NCBI GenBank assembly: GCA_030653405.1
Contig: JAURZO010000193.1
Span: 1-42,596, forward strand
Direction of reading: 5' to 3'
Source of the DNA: Zwartia sp.
Lineage (GTDB): Bacteria; Pseudomonadota; Gammaproteobacteria; Burkholderiales; Burkholderiaceae_B
DNA: 42,596 nt
This document shows positions 30,811 to 39,700 of this stretch, piece by piece. The notes beneath the pieces are model-generated. The model ran no database searches and was not told where the DNA came from. It saw only the letters and a program-made list of their open reading frames with translations. The position numbers were made by a program, and so were the translations under genes. Numbering within the stretch: the first letter of the stretch is position 1; every line of letters begins with the position of its first letter.

Positions 30811-31968
30811 ATGACGACCTTCTTGTCTTCGCGTCTAATTCGAGCGGGTCTCGTTGCGATCGCCTCTCTTTCGCTGCTCGGTTGCAGCATGTTTGGAAAA
30901 GATGATGATCGTTACAAACCTGCACCTCTGGAGTCTTTCTTGCCGGGTCTCGCTGTGCAGATTGGTTGGAAAGCACAAGTTGGCAGCGGCTCGGGCATTG
31001 GCTTCGCGCCAACAGTGGTCAATGGCGCGATTTTTTCAGCAACGCCGGATGGCTCTGTTGCGAAGGTAGATCTTCAAAGCGGTACCGTGGTGTGGAAGAC
31101 GACTGTTGATAAACGGCTTTCAGCAGGCGCCGGGAGTGACGGTAATGTGACGGCGGTCGTGACACGCGAAGGGATGGTTGTTGCGCTCGATGAGACAGGT
31201 CAGGTTAAGTGGCGCACCCAGGCCACAAGCGATGTGTCGATCCCGCCAGTAGTGGGCAATGGTGTGGTTGTGGTGCGTAGTGGTGACTATCGTTTGCAGG
31301 CCTTTAACGCGCAAACAGGCGAACGGATCTGGAATGTTCAACGGCCTGGTCCCGCACTTGCATTGCGTGCCCCTGCGCGAATGTTGATGATCGAAGGCTT
31401 AGTGCTGAGCGGTATTCCAGGTGGTAAGCTAATTGGCGTCAACGCAGTATCTGGCGATGTCCAATGGGAAGGGATTGTCGCCGTCGCCAAAGGATCCACG
31501 GATCTTGAACGCGTCATTGATGTGGTTGGCATACCAAATGTGGTGGGTCCACTGCTTTGCGCAGCCTCTTATCAGGGACGTATTGCTTGCTTTGATGTCG
31601 CGGCCGGCGGACGTCCTGCGTGGGCCAAGGACTATTCCACCCTGGTTGGAATGACGATGGATAATCGTCATGCTTATGCGCCGAGTCAGATAGATATCGT
31701 GACGGCCTTTAGCCTCAAGGATGGTGCGGTTGTGTGGGCACAAGAAGCCCTGCGCAACCGAAAGTTAACAAGCCCTGCAGCAGCAGGTGTGGCCGTCGCG
31801 TTGGGAGACTTTGACGGATTTGTGCATTTCCTGGCTCAGGATGACGGACGTTTGCTTGCGCGCATATCCGTTGGGGGCGGAGCGATTCACTCTCCTCTTA
31901 TATCCACTTCACAGGGCGTGCTTGTTCAGACGGGCGATGGTGCGCTCGTCATGTTGGCGTTGAAATAA
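30811..31968 (+). CDS. bamB: Outer-membrane assembly lipoprotein BamB
   Basis: A 385-residue lipoprotein (lipobox LLGC, Cys25) of the BAM complex, which inserts beta-barrel proteins into the outer membrane. The mature part is an eight-bladed PQQ-type propeller; recurring GTVVWKT, GQVKWRT, GERIWNV, GDVQWEG and GAVVWAQ segments mark the blades. It lies between yfgM and der, the standard order, with gaps of two and three bases. Confidence 0.96.
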   Translation: MTTFLSSRLIRAGLVAIASLSLLGCSMFGKDDDRYKPAPLESFLPGLAVQIGWKAQVGSGSGIGFAPTVVNGAIFSATPDGSVAKVDLQSGTVVWKTTVDKRLSAGAGSDGNVTAVVTREGMVVALDETGQVKWRTQATSDVSIPPVVGNGVVVVRSGDYRLQAFNAQTGERIWNVQRPGPALALRAPARMLMIEGLVLSGIPGGKLIGVNAVSGDVQWEGIVAVAKGSTDLERVIDVVGIPNVVGPLLCAASYQGRIACFDVAAGGRPAWAKDYSTLVGMTMDNRHAYAPSQIDIVTAFSLKDGAVVWAQEALRNRKLTSPAAAGVAVALGDFDGFVHFLAQDDGRLLARISVGGGAIHSPLISTSQGVLVQTGDGALVMLALK

Positions 31969-31971
31969 CTC

Positions 31972-33372
31972 GTGGCTGTTAAACCTGTCGTTGTTCTAGT
32001 AGGGCGCCCCAATGTGGGCAAATCTACATTATTTAATCGTCTGACGCGTTCGCGCTCAGCGCTGGTGGCTGACTTTTCCGGTCTCACCCGAGATCGGCAT
32101 TATGGTGAGGGACGTGTCGGAGACACACCTTTCATTGTGGTTGACACAGGTGGTTTTGAGCCGATCGCGAAGACGGGGATTTTGCACCAGATGGCACGCC
32201 AGACCAAGCAAGCCATTGCCGAGGCTGATGTGGTGATCTTCATGGTGGATGCGCGGGCTGGCTTGAATGCGCACGATCATGATATTTCTCGGTTGTTACG
32301 CAAATTAGGCCAGCGCGTGATTTTGTGCGTGAACAAGGCCGAAGGCATGCCCCATGGTAGCGCCGTTGCTGAGTTTCACGAGCTCGGTCTTGGCCAGCCT
32401 GTCGCAATCTCCGCCGCCCATGGCGATGGCATTAATGACTTAATCGAGCATGCATTAGAGGGCCTTGGTACACCCGTTGTCGAAGAGGTGGACTTTGATG
32501 CGGATGATGCCGAGCCGTCTGAGGCTGCGCTCACCGTCGAGGGGTCAGAAGCCCCTCCTGACGTTAAACATCGCATCAAGCTTGCGATTGTTGGTCGTCC
32601 CAACGTGGGTAAATCTACGCTCATCAACACCCTGTTGGGTGAGGAGCGTGTCATTGCCTTCGATATGCCAGGCACAACTCGGGATGCCATTGAGATCGAA
32701 TTTGATCGCGGTGGCAAGCAATACACGCTGATCGATACCGCCGGTTTGAGAAAACGTGGCAAGGTCTTTGAAGCGATCGAAAAGTTTTCGGTGATTAAAA
32801 CGCTTCAAGCGATCGAAGCCAGTAATGTCGTGTTGCTGATGATCGATGCCCAGCAAGAGGTCTCCGAGCAAGATGCGCACATTGCAGGTTTCATTCTTGA
32901 AACTGGTCGTGCGCTTGTGGTGGCCATCAACAAGTGGGATGGCCTTGACGGCGACCAGCGCGAGAAAATCCAGCGTGAATTCGACCGCAAATTACGCTTC
33001 CTTTCGTTTGCTCGCGTGCACACGATTTCAGCTTTGCGCGGGCAGGGTATCAATACGGTGCTGCGTTCGGTTAATGCGGCACATGCCGCAGCATTTACGA
33101 AGCTGTCGACACCCAGACTGACACGCGAGCTTCAGGCCGCCATTGAGCAGCAGCAGCCGCCACGCAAGGGGATTTTCCGACCCAAAATGCGCTATGCGCA
33201 CCAAGGCGGTCAAAATCCTCCGTTGATCATCATTCACGGCAATGCTTTGGATGCGATTCCGGACTCTTATCGTCGTTATCTGGAAAATCGCTTCCGCGAT
33301 GCTTTTGAGTTGGCGGGTACGCCACTGCGCATTGAGTTCAAGTCATCTTTCAACCCGTTTGCTGATAATTGA
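31972..33372 (+). CDS. der: Ribosome biogenesis GTPase Der (EngA)
   Basis: A 466-residue protein with tandem G domains, needed for 50S subunit maturation. Two GRPNVGKST P-loops (about residues 11-19 and 207-215), two DT(A/G)G switch motifs, and base-recognition NKAE and NKWD are visible, followed by the C-terminal KH-like domain. An acidic linker (about 165-200) joins the G domains. The start is GTG at 31972, which yields the usual VVVLVGRPNVGKS beginning; no ATG fits. Confidence 0.97.
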   Translation: MAVKPVVVLVGRPNVGKSTLFNRLTRSRSALVADFSGLTRDRHYGEGRVGDTPFIVVDTGGFEPIAKTGILHQMARQTKQAIAEADVVIFMVDARAGLNAHDHDISRLLRKLGQRVILCVNKAEGMPHGSAVAEFHELGLGQPVAISAAHGDGINDLIEHALEGLGTPVVEEVDFDADDAEPSEAALTVEGSEAPPDVKHRIKLAIVGRPNVGKSTLINTLLGEERVIAFDMPGTTRDAIEIEFDRGGKQYTLIDTAGLRKRGKVFEAIEKFSVIKTLQAIEASNVVLLMIDAQQEVSEQDAHIAGFILETGRALVVAINKWDGLDGDQREKIQREFDRKLRFLSFARVHTISALRGQGINTVLRSVNAAHAAAFTKLSTPRLTRELQAAIEQQQPPRKGIFRPKMRYAHQGGQNPPLIIIHGNALDAIPDSYRRYLENRFRDAFELAGTPLRIEFKSSFNPFADN

Positions 33373-33378
33373 GTTGTC

Positions 33379-34467
33379 ATGAGCCGTTTTTGGAATAGCC
33401 TTGTTTCCAAGCTTGATCCTTATGTTCCGGGCGAGCAGCCTCGTATTCAGAATCTGATTAAGCTCAATACCAATGAGCACCCTTACGGGCCATCGCCAAA
33501 AGTCATCGAGGCGATCAAAGAGCATGCGAACGACAGCTTGCGCCTCTATCCTGACCCAACCGCCTTGGAGTTGAGGCAGGCAATTGGTCGCAGATTTGGT
33601 TTGCAAACGGAGCAGATTTTTGTAGGTAATGGCTCTGACGAAGTCTTGGCGCACGTTTTTCATGCCTTGCTCAAACACGATGCGCCGGTTTTATTCCCGG
33701 ATATTACCTATAGCTTTTATCCCGTTTACTGTGGTCTCTACGAGATCAAATTTGTGACGGCCGCACTGGATGCTCAGCTCAGGATTGCTGTCGAGGATTA
33801 TCTTCCAGGTGGCATGGCAGAGCCTGTAGGCGGCATTATTTTCCCCAACCCCAACGCGCCGACAGGTGCTGCGCATGCGCTCGGGCAAGTTGAGCGAATT
33901 GTGGCGGCAAACCCCAATATTGTCGTGGTGGTCGATGAGGCCTACGTGGACTTTGGTGCTCAAAGCGCAGTGAGTCTGATTCACAAATATCCTAACTTGC
34001 TTGTGGTGCACACCTTGTCCAAGTCTCGGTCCTTGGCTGGATTGCGTGTCGGCTATGCGATGGGTCATCCAGACTTGATTCAGGGCTTGGACCGAGTCAA
34101 GAACTGTTTTAACTCTTATCCTCTGGACCGACTCGCGTTGGTAGGAGCGACCGCGGCGATCGAAGATCAGGCGCATTTCGAAAAAACACGTGATGCAGTC
34201 GTGCGCTCCCGTGAACAGCTGACACGCGGGCTGGTAAAGCTCGGTTTTGAGGTTCTCCCATCCGCAGCCAATTTTGTTTTTGCCAAACACCCTGCTCGCG
34301 AAGGTGCGCAGCTTGCAGAGGCATTACGCGATAAAAATATTATTGTTCGGCATTTTAAAATGCTACGGATCAATCAATACCTGCGTATTACCATCGGAAC
34401 AGATGAAGAGTGTGCTCAGCTTCTAGAAGCATGCGCGTCAATATTGGCCGAGTCCCAAACTAATTAG
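33379..34467 (+). CDS. hisC: Histidinol-phosphate aminotransferase
   Basis: A 362-residue PLP enzyme converting imidazole-acetol phosphate to L-histidinol phosphate, and often acting on aromatic substrates too. NTNEHPYGPSP, the PNPNAPTG loop, VDEAYVDF and TLSKSRSLAGLRVGY (PLP lysine Lys215) are present. It is six bases after der and outside any his operon. Betaproteobacteria commonly have two hisC copies; whether this is the only one here is unknown. Confidence 0.94.
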   Translation: MSRFWNSLVSKLDPYVPGEQPRIQNLIKLNTNEHPYGPSPKVIEAIKEHANDSLRLYPDPTALELRQAIGRRFGLQTEQIFVGNGSDEVLAHVFHALLKHDAPVLFPDITYSFYPVYCGLYEIKFVTAALDAQLRIAVEDYLPGGMAEPVGGIIFPNPNAPTGAAHALGQVERIVAANPNIVVVVDEAYVDFGAQSAVSLIHKYPNLLVVHTLSKSRSLAGLRVGYAMGHPDLIQGLDRVKNCFNSYPLDRLALVGATAAIEDQAHFEKTRDAVVRSREQLTRGLVKLGFEVLPSAANFVFAKHPAREGAQLAEALRDKNIIVRHFKMLRINQYLRITIGTDEECAQLLEACASILAESQTN

Positions 34468-34586
34468 TAACTAATCGTATTTACTCTGGCGCACTGAGGG
34501 AAAACCCTGTACAGTGGAGTCATTGGCGTCGCGCTGCAGCAAATTTTTTAGTGCGAGGCCGTCACAACAATATATGGAGCCTGCCA

Positions 34587-34841
34587 ATGAGCAATAAAGG
34601 GCAAACTTTGCAAGATCCCTTCCTCAACGCCTTGCGTAAGGAGCACATCCCAGTGTCTATTTATCTGGTGAATGGGATCAAACTACAAGGGCAAGTTGAG
34701 TCTTTTGACCAATACGTCGTGTTGTTGCGTAATACCGTGACACAGATGGTCTATAAGCACGCAATTTCAACCGTTGTCCCTGCGCGTGCTGTCACTCTTC
34801 CTACGGATCCGGCAGCGGCAGCGGAAGCAGACGCTGAGTAA
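34587..34841 (+). CDS. hfq: RNA-binding protein Hfq
   Basis: An 84-residue Sm-like hexamer subunit that pairs small RNAs with mRNAs. Sm1 (IPVSIYLVNGIKLQGQVESFDQ) and Sm2 (VYKHAISTVVP, with the Tyr-Lys-His uridine pocket at 56-58) are intact. The C-terminal tail is short and Ala/Glu/Asp-rich. The ATG at 34587 is chosen over an in-frame upstream codon because MSNKGQ is the family start and TGGAG lies upstream. In the 119-base gap before it no clear promoter is seen. Confidence 0.97.
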   Translation: MSNKGQTLQDPFLNALRKEHIPVSIYLVNGIKLQGQVESFDQYVVLLRNTVTQMVYKHAISTVVPARAVTLPTDPAAAAEADAE

Positions 34842-34872
34842 ACCACTGACAACTTATCGCTGCAGTCTCACA

Positions 34873-34902
34873 AAGGCTCTTTCTATCTTTAGATCGAGCC
34901 TT
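34873..34902 (+). terminator. Inverted repeat between hfq and hflX
   Basis: AAGGCTC (34873-34879) and GAGCCTT (34896-34902) form a 7-bp stem around a 16-base loop. The following sequence is TGGTTTG, not a T-run, so it is at best a weak terminator or an mRNA-processing element that could separate Hfq from HflX levels. Confidence 0.3.
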
Positions 34903-34961
34903 GGTTTGCATGCTGTATTTCAGGGATACCCAGTTGGATTGGGCAGAAAAGAGGTGATGCT

Positions 34962-36068
34962 GTGCGTGCGTTGATTATCAGCGTTGATCTCGGTTCGCCT
35001 GACTATCTCTCCCATGCCGAAGAGTTTGTCTTATTGGCCAAGGGCGCCGGTGCTGTCGTCGTGGGTACGCTCACTGCGCGCCGTCAGCGCCCAGATGCAG
35101 CCTATTTTATTGGTTCCGGCAAGGTTCAGGAGGGTGTGCTTTTGGCTCAGGAAACTGAGGCTGAAGTGATTCTTTTCGATCAGCCCTTATCACCGGCGCA
35201 ACAGCGTAATCTCGAACGACAATTCAACTTGCGGGTGGTGGATCGCGTCGCCCTGATTCTGGATATTTTTGCTTTGCGGGCCAAAAGTCATGAGGGCAAG
35301 CTCCAGGTTGAGCTTGCTCAATTGCAACATTTGTCTACACGTCTGACGCGAATGTGGTCTCACCTCGAGAGGCAGCGTGGCGGTATTGGTATGCGTGGTC
35401 CGGGCGAGTCTCAGCTTGAAATGGACCGGCGGATGATCGGCGCCAAGGTTCGTTTGCTGCGTGAGCGACTCGATCGTGCACAGCGGCAGCGCACGACACA
35501 GAGGCGCTCGCGCGTTCGAGGCGGCACACTTTCAGTATCCCTGGTGGGATACACCAATGCTGGCAAATCCACGTTATTCAATGCGATGACGCGTGCGGGT
35601 GCTTATGCAGCGGATCAACTCTTTGCCACGCTTGATACAACGACACGTCGGCTGTGGGTTGAAGGGGCGGGACAAATAACCCTTTCGGACACTGTGGGTT
35701 TTATTCGTGATTTACCCACGACGTTGATCGCGGCATTTCGAGCAACCCTCGAAGAAGCGACACAGGCTGACTTGTTGCTACATGTCGTGGATGCGGCCAG
35801 CCCGCAACGCGATGAGCAAATCGCTGAGGTTAATAAGGTTTTAGTCGATATCGGTGCTGCTGATATCCCTTGCATTTATGTGTATAACAAAACCGACTTG
35901 GCCGGACTGGAATCACGTGTTGAACGTGACGAACATGGTACGATTTGTCGAGTTTTTTTAAGTGCTCAAAAGCGCACTGGACTGGACGGTTTGCGTGATG
36001 CGATCAGTCAGTTTGCTCTTACCTCGGAAAACAATGCGATCTCTCACGAAAATATTCAACCTGAATGA
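34962..36068 (+). CDS. hflX: GTPase HflX
   Basis: A 368-residue ribosome-splitting GTPase. The N-terminal ATP/RNA-binding domain (GSGKVQEG, FDQPLSPAQQRNLERQF) leads to a coiled linker (RGPGESQLEMDRR) and the G domain with GYTNAGKST (about 196), DTVGF and NKTD. It lacks the long C-terminal tail of E. coli HflX (426), as in many betaproteobacteria. The GTG at 34962 is supported by AGAGGTGAT at 34950-34958. The 3' end overlaps hflK by 35 bases. Confidence 0.95.
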   Translation: MRALIISVDLGSPDYLSHAEEFVLLAKGAGAVVVGTLTARRQRPDAAYFIGSGKVQEGVLLAQETEAEVILFDQPLSPAQQRNLERQFNLRVVDRVALILDIFALRAKSHEGKLQVELAQLQHLSTRLTRMWSHLERQRGGIGMRGPGESQLEMDRRMIGAKVRLLRERLDRAQRQRTTQRRSRVRGGTLSVSLVGYTNAGKSTLFNAMTRAGAYAADQLFATLDTTTRRLWVEGAGQITLSDTVGFIRDLPTTLIAAFRATLEEATQADLLLHVVDAASPQRDEQIAEVNKVLVDIGAADIPCIYVYNKTDLAGLESRVERDEHGTICRVFLSAQKRTGLDGLRDAISQFALTSENNAISHENIQPE

Positions 36069-37335
36069 CCCCGGCTGGGGTCGCGGTCAGGGCGGTGGCG
36101 GTAATGAGCCACCCAGAAATGGCAACGAGCCTCCTCGTCGTCCACCTCAGGGCAATGGCCCGCCTGACTTGGATCAGGTTTGGCGCGACTTTAACAACCG
36201 TTTAGGCGGCTTGTTTGGTGGCAAACGTGGTGGTGGTAAAAGCGGAGGCCCGCTCAGCAGTGGTGGTCCGACGCCCCGACAATCCAAAATTGGAGTTGGG
36301 GTCATTGTCGCGGCTGGTGTCGCGCTCTGGTTGGCCAGTGGATTTTTTATTGTCCAAGAAGGTCAGGTCGCCGTCCTCACTCAGTTTGGAAAATACAAGG
36401 GTACTGCGCAAGCTGGTTTCCAATGGAGAATTCCCGCGCCGATTCAGTCCCACGAGATTGTGAACGTTTCCCAGTTGCGTACCTTTGAAGTCGGTTTCCG
36501 TGGTAATGCGCGCAATCGCGTTTTGCCCGAGTCCTTGATGTTGACAGACGACGAAAATATCGTTGATGTTCAGTTCGTCGTCCAGTATCGCCTTCGCGCT
36601 GACGGTGCGCCTGATTATCTGTTCAAAACCAAAGATCCAGACGAGTCGGTACGTCAAGTATCTCAGTCTGCGATGAGAGAGGTCGTGGGTACACGTTCGA
36701 TGGACTTTGTCCTGTACGAAGGCAGAACGGCCGTAGCGGCCGAAGTGCAAAAACAAATGCAACAGATTTTGGATCGTTATCAGACCGGTATTCAGGTCAG
36801 TAGCGTTGCGATCCAGAACGTTCAGCCGCCTGAGCCTGTCCAAGCCGCTTTTGATGATGCGGTCAAGGCCGGTCAGGATCGGGAGCGTCAGATCAACGAG
36901 GGTCAAGCCTATCGTAACCAGATTGTGCCTTTGGCTGCCGGTCAGTCTTCGCGCATGCTGGAACAGGCCGAGGGTTATCGCGCGCGTGTCGTAGGTAATG
37001 CAGTCGGTGATGCCGCGCGTTTTACCAGCGTGCTGGCTGAGTATCGCAAAGCGCCAGAAGTCATACGCGAGCGTATGTATCTGGAAACGATGCAGCAGAT
37101 GTTTGCCAACGCAAGCAAGATCCTGGTGGACACCTCTGGCTCGAACAACATGCTTTATTTGCCTTTGGACAAAATCACGCAGCAAGCTGCCCAAGGTGCA
37201 ATGCGGCCAAATCCAACTGCCAATACGCCGGTACAGCCCTCTGCGCCAGCCCCTATGACCCAGTCTTCGCCCGTCACACGGCCAGCACTGCAAGGGCCCA
37301 TCAACACACTGACGCGCGATCGCGGCAGTCGTTAA
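36034..37335 (+). CDS. hflK: FtsH protease modulator HflK
   Basis: A 433-residue SPFH/band-7 membrane protein that with HflC forms a cage around FtsH. A Gly/Pro/Asn-rich cytoplasmic segment (1-82), one transmembrane helix (about 86-106) and a periplasmic prohibitin domain (VVQYRLRADGAPDYLF, EVVGTRSMDFVLYEGR) are visible, ending in a Pro/Thr-rich tail. I use the ATG at 36034, which gives the typical N-terminus NLNDPGWG; the frame is open further upstream inside hflX. hflC follows after 16 bases. Confidence 0.94.
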   Translation: MRSLTKIFNLNDPGWGRGQGGGGNEPPRNGNEPPRRPPQGNGPPDLDQVWRDFNNRLGGLFGGKRGGGKSGGPLSSGGPTPRQSKIGVGVIVAAGVALWLASGFFIVQEGQVAVLTQFGKYKGTAQAGFQWRIPAPIQSHEIVNVSQLRTFEVGFRGNARNRVLPESLMLTDDENIVDVQFVVQYRLRADGAPDYLFKTKDPDESVRQVSQSAMREVVGTRSMDFVLYEGRTAVAAEVQKQMQQILDRYQTGIQVSSVAIQNVQPPEPVQAAFDDAVKAGQDRERQINEGQAYRNQIVPLAAGQSSRMLEQAEGYRARVVGNAVGDAARFTSVLAEYRKAPEVIRERMYLETMQQMFANASKILVDTSGSNNMLYLPLDKITQQAAQGAMRPNPTANTPVQPSAPAPMTQSSPVTRPALQGPINTLTRDRGSR

Positions 37336-37351
37336 TACAGAGGACAAAATC

Positions 37352-38227
37352 ATGAAAAGATTATTTCCCCTGTTAGTCGCTTTGTTCATTGGCGCGGTGG
37401 TGCTGTCTTCCTCCGTATTCATTGTGAAAGAGCGAGACTATGCGCTGGTATTTGCGCTGGGCGAAGTCAAAAAGATCATCACGGAACCAGGCTTGTACTT
37501 TAAGTTGCCCCCACCTTTTCAAAACGTTGTGACTTTGGACAAGCGTTTGCTCACGATCGATCTGCAAGAAGCTGAGCGTATTCAGACTTCTGAAAAGAAG
37601 AACTTGCTGATTGACTCGTTTGTGAAATGGCGCATTGTTGATCCCCGTCTGTACTACGTGACATTCGGTGGTAATGAGCGCGCCGCGCGTGAGCGTTTGC
37701 AAGCCCAGATCAGAGATGCGCTGAACGCCTCGGTCAACATCCGTACCGTTAAGGACGTGGTGTCTCTTGAGCGTGATGTCATCATGAACGAGGTGCTCAC
37801 CAATGTCGCCAAGCGTGCAGAGCCTTTGGGCGTAAAAATCGTCGATGTGCGTCTCAAGCGCATTGAGTTTGCACCTGAGATCTCTGAGTCGGTTTATCGC
37901 CGGATGGAATCCGAGCGTTTGCGTGTGGCCAATGAGCTGCGTTCAATCGGTGCTGCTGAGGGCGAGAAAATCCGCGCCGAAGCCGACCGCGAACGCGAGC
38001 AAATTCTCGCGAAAGCTTATGGTCGCGCAGAGGCCATCATGGGTGAGGGCGATGCCGAGGCCGCTGGTCTCTACGCCAAGGCTTATGGTGCAGATTTACC
38101 TTTCTACAGTTTCTATAAGAGCTTAGAAGGTTACCGTGCTGCGTTTGGCAAGTCTGGAGATGTGCTTGTCGTGGATCCAAGCTCTGAGTTCTTTAGATAT
38201 CTGAAAAACTCACAGGGCAAGCGATAG
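37352..38227 (+). CDS. hflC: FtsH protease modulator HflC
   Basis: A 291-residue partner of HflK. One transmembrane helix at about 4-24 (LFPLLVALFIGAVVLSSSVF), then the SPFH domain (VKERDYALVFALGEVK, VDSFVKWRI-like IDSFVKWRI) and a charged helical stretch (GEKIRAEADREREQILAKAYGRAEAIMGEGDAEAAG). The length is normal for betaproteobacteria. Acts at the inner membrane with HflK upstream. Confidence 0.95.
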   Translation: MKRLFPLLVALFIGAVVLSSSVFIVKERDYALVFALGEVKKIITEPGLYFKLPPPFQNVVTLDKRLLTIDLQEAERIQTSEKKNLLIDSFVKWRIVDPRLYYVTFGGNERAARERLQAQIRDALNASVNIRTVKDVVSLERDVIMNEVLTNVAKRAEPLGVKIVDVRLKRIEFAPEISESVYRRMESERLRVANELRSIGAAEGEKIRAEADREREQILAKAYGRAEAIMGEGDAEAAGLYAKAYGADLPFYSFYKSLEGYRAAFGKSGDVLVVDPSSEFFRYLKNSQGKR

Positions 38228-38296
38228 TGATCGGTCAGGCTTCAGGTCGAGGGGCGATGCCTCGAGACCTGTGCCGTACAACACGCCGATAATCTG

Positions 38297-38302
38297 TATA
38301 AT
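38297..38302 (+). promoter_or_regulatory. Possible -10 element upstream of hisZ
   Basis: A perfect TATAAT lies in the 229-base hflC-hisZ gap. No good -35 is seen. A transcript from here would meet a strong terminator hairpin (38330-38364) after about 20-55 bases. An imperfect hairpin just after hflC (CAGGTC..GAGG / CCTC..GACCTG, 38243-38271) has no T-run. Confidence 0.4.
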
Positions 38303-38329
38303 GTGCTGTAAGCTTTAACGATTGTTCTG

Positions 38330-38364
38330 GCGGCTTGCCGGGCTTACGCCCCAAGCCGCTTTTT
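38330..38364 (+). terminator. Intrinsic terminator/attenuator in the hisZ leader
   Basis: GCGGCTTG (38330-38337) pairs perfectly with CAAGCCGC (38352-38359); inside, GGGC pairs with GCCC; TTTTT follows. It is about 90 bases before the hisZ ATG, on the coding strand. It may simply end the hflX-hflK-hflC transcript, or attenuate a hisZ-purA transcript starting near 38309. Confidence 0.75.
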
Positions 38365-38456
38365 GTTTGGCTGTTTGTTTTGTCAGCAGCCTCTCACATT
38401 AGAACGATTGCAGCCAGTTCTTGTTGAACTTAACCCTTTTATATTTTCTTTTGATC

Positions 38457-39620
38457 ATGAAAGGCAATTGGTTGTTGCCAGAAAGTCTGGCGGATATGCT
38501 GCCAGCCGAGGCACGCCGTATCGAAGATCTGCGCCGTGATTTGCTCGATCTGTTCCGTACCTACGGTTTCGAGTTGGTTGCGCCACCGCTGGTCGAATAC
38601 ATAGATTCGTTGCTCTCCGGAACCGGAAGCGACTTGAATCTCCGCACCAGCAAGCTTGTGGATCAGTTATCTGGCCGCACACTTGGCGTGCGTGCGGACA
38701 TGACGCCCCAAGTCACCCGTATTGATGCGCATTTGCTCAATCGTACCGGTGTGACACGTTTGTGTTATTGCGGTCCTGTGTTGCATGCACGGCCAGCCGG
38801 GCTCTTATCGAGTCGCGAGTTGTTGCAGATTGGTGCTGAGATTTATGGACATGCGGGTGCCGAGGCGGATCTTGAGATTATCAGGCTCGCACTTGAGAGC
38901 ACGCGGTTAGCGGGCGTCATGAACGTGCGCTTGGATTTATGTCACGCCGGGCTTGTTCGGAGCTTGCTCGAAAGTGACCCGCGCGCTCAAGCGCGCGCCG
39001 ACGAAATTATGGCTCTTTTGCGTGAGAAGGACTTGCCGGGTCTGAGATCTCTTGCTGCGGGTCCTGAGCCGCTTCTCGAGGCAACAGTCAAGTCTCTAAG
39101 TGCGTTACCCCAGCTGTATGGTGACGTGTCTGCGATTGCGCGCGCACGCAAAGAGTTACCAGCGATAGCGGGTGTGACGCGTGCGCTCGATACGCTTGAA
39201 CAGTTACTCTCTGCACTGGATGATGTCTCGGTGGGCGTGGATCTTGCTGATGTAGGCACATATGGTTACCACTCGGGCGTGACATTTTCCGTCTATGCCG
39301 AAGGTTGGCATGATGCAATCGTCCAAGGCGGTCGTTACGATGATGTGAGTCGTGCCTTTGGTCGTGCCCGTCCCGCGACAGGATTTAGTCTGGATTTGCG
39401 TAAGTTAGTGGCAGGGCTTGTGCCTGCTCTGCCTGCCCCGGCGATCCGTGCGCCCTCAGGCCAAGGGTCGGCGTTACGTGAGGTAATGCAGGATTTACGC
39501 CAAAGCGGAAATATCGTTGTGCAGGTCTTTCCTGGTGAAATGGCAACGCATGATGAATTTGTCTTTGACCGTGAGCTCGTGTTGCGAGACGGTCAATGGG
39601 TGGTTCAGCAGGTTCTCTAG
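38457..39620 (+). CDS. hisZ: ATP phosphoribosyltransferase regulatory subunit HisZ
   Basis: A 387-residue HisS-like protein without tRNA charging activity. It joins the short-form HisG to give active, histidine-regulated ATP phosphoribosyltransferase, the first step of histidine synthesis. Class II synthetase fold motifs are visible (LRADMTPQVTRID, QIGAEIYGH, YYHSG-like GYHSGVTFSVYAEG, GGRYDD) but the anticodon domain is missing. The ATG at 38457 is chosen over a codon 36 bases upstream because MKGNWLLPESLADMLP is the family start. The short-form hisG must be elsewhere. Confidence 0.93.
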   Translation: MKGNWLLPESLADMLPAEARRIEDLRRDLLDLFRTYGFELVAPPLVEYIDSLLSGTGSDLNLRTSKLVDQLSGRTLGVRADMTPQVTRIDAHLLNRTGVTRLCYCGPVLHARPAGLLSSRELLQIGAEIYGHAGAEADLEIIRLALESTRLAGVMNVRLDLCHAGLVRSLLESDPRAQARADEIMALLREKDLPGLRSLAAGPEPLLEATVKSLSALPQLYGDVSAIARARKELPAIAGVTRALDTLEQLLSALDDVSVGVDLADVGTYGYHSGVTFSVYAEGWHDAIVQGGRYDDVSRAFGRARPATGFSLDLRKLVAGLVPALPAPAIRAPSGQGSALREVMQDLRQSGNIVVQVFPGEMATHDEFVFDRELVLRDGQWVVQQVL

Positions 39621-39700
39621 GCTTCGGTGTGGCTAGCCAATTTGGCTGATGCCGTACTCGGAGATATTTATTCTGATACTGATTGGTTTGATTACCCAAT

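Noticed and set aside
36202..37422. Long minus-strand reading frame (406 codons) opposite hflK
   Set aside because: It is antisense to a clear hflK with intact SPFH motifs; its translation shows no domain pattern and is explained by codon bias of the plus-strand gene.
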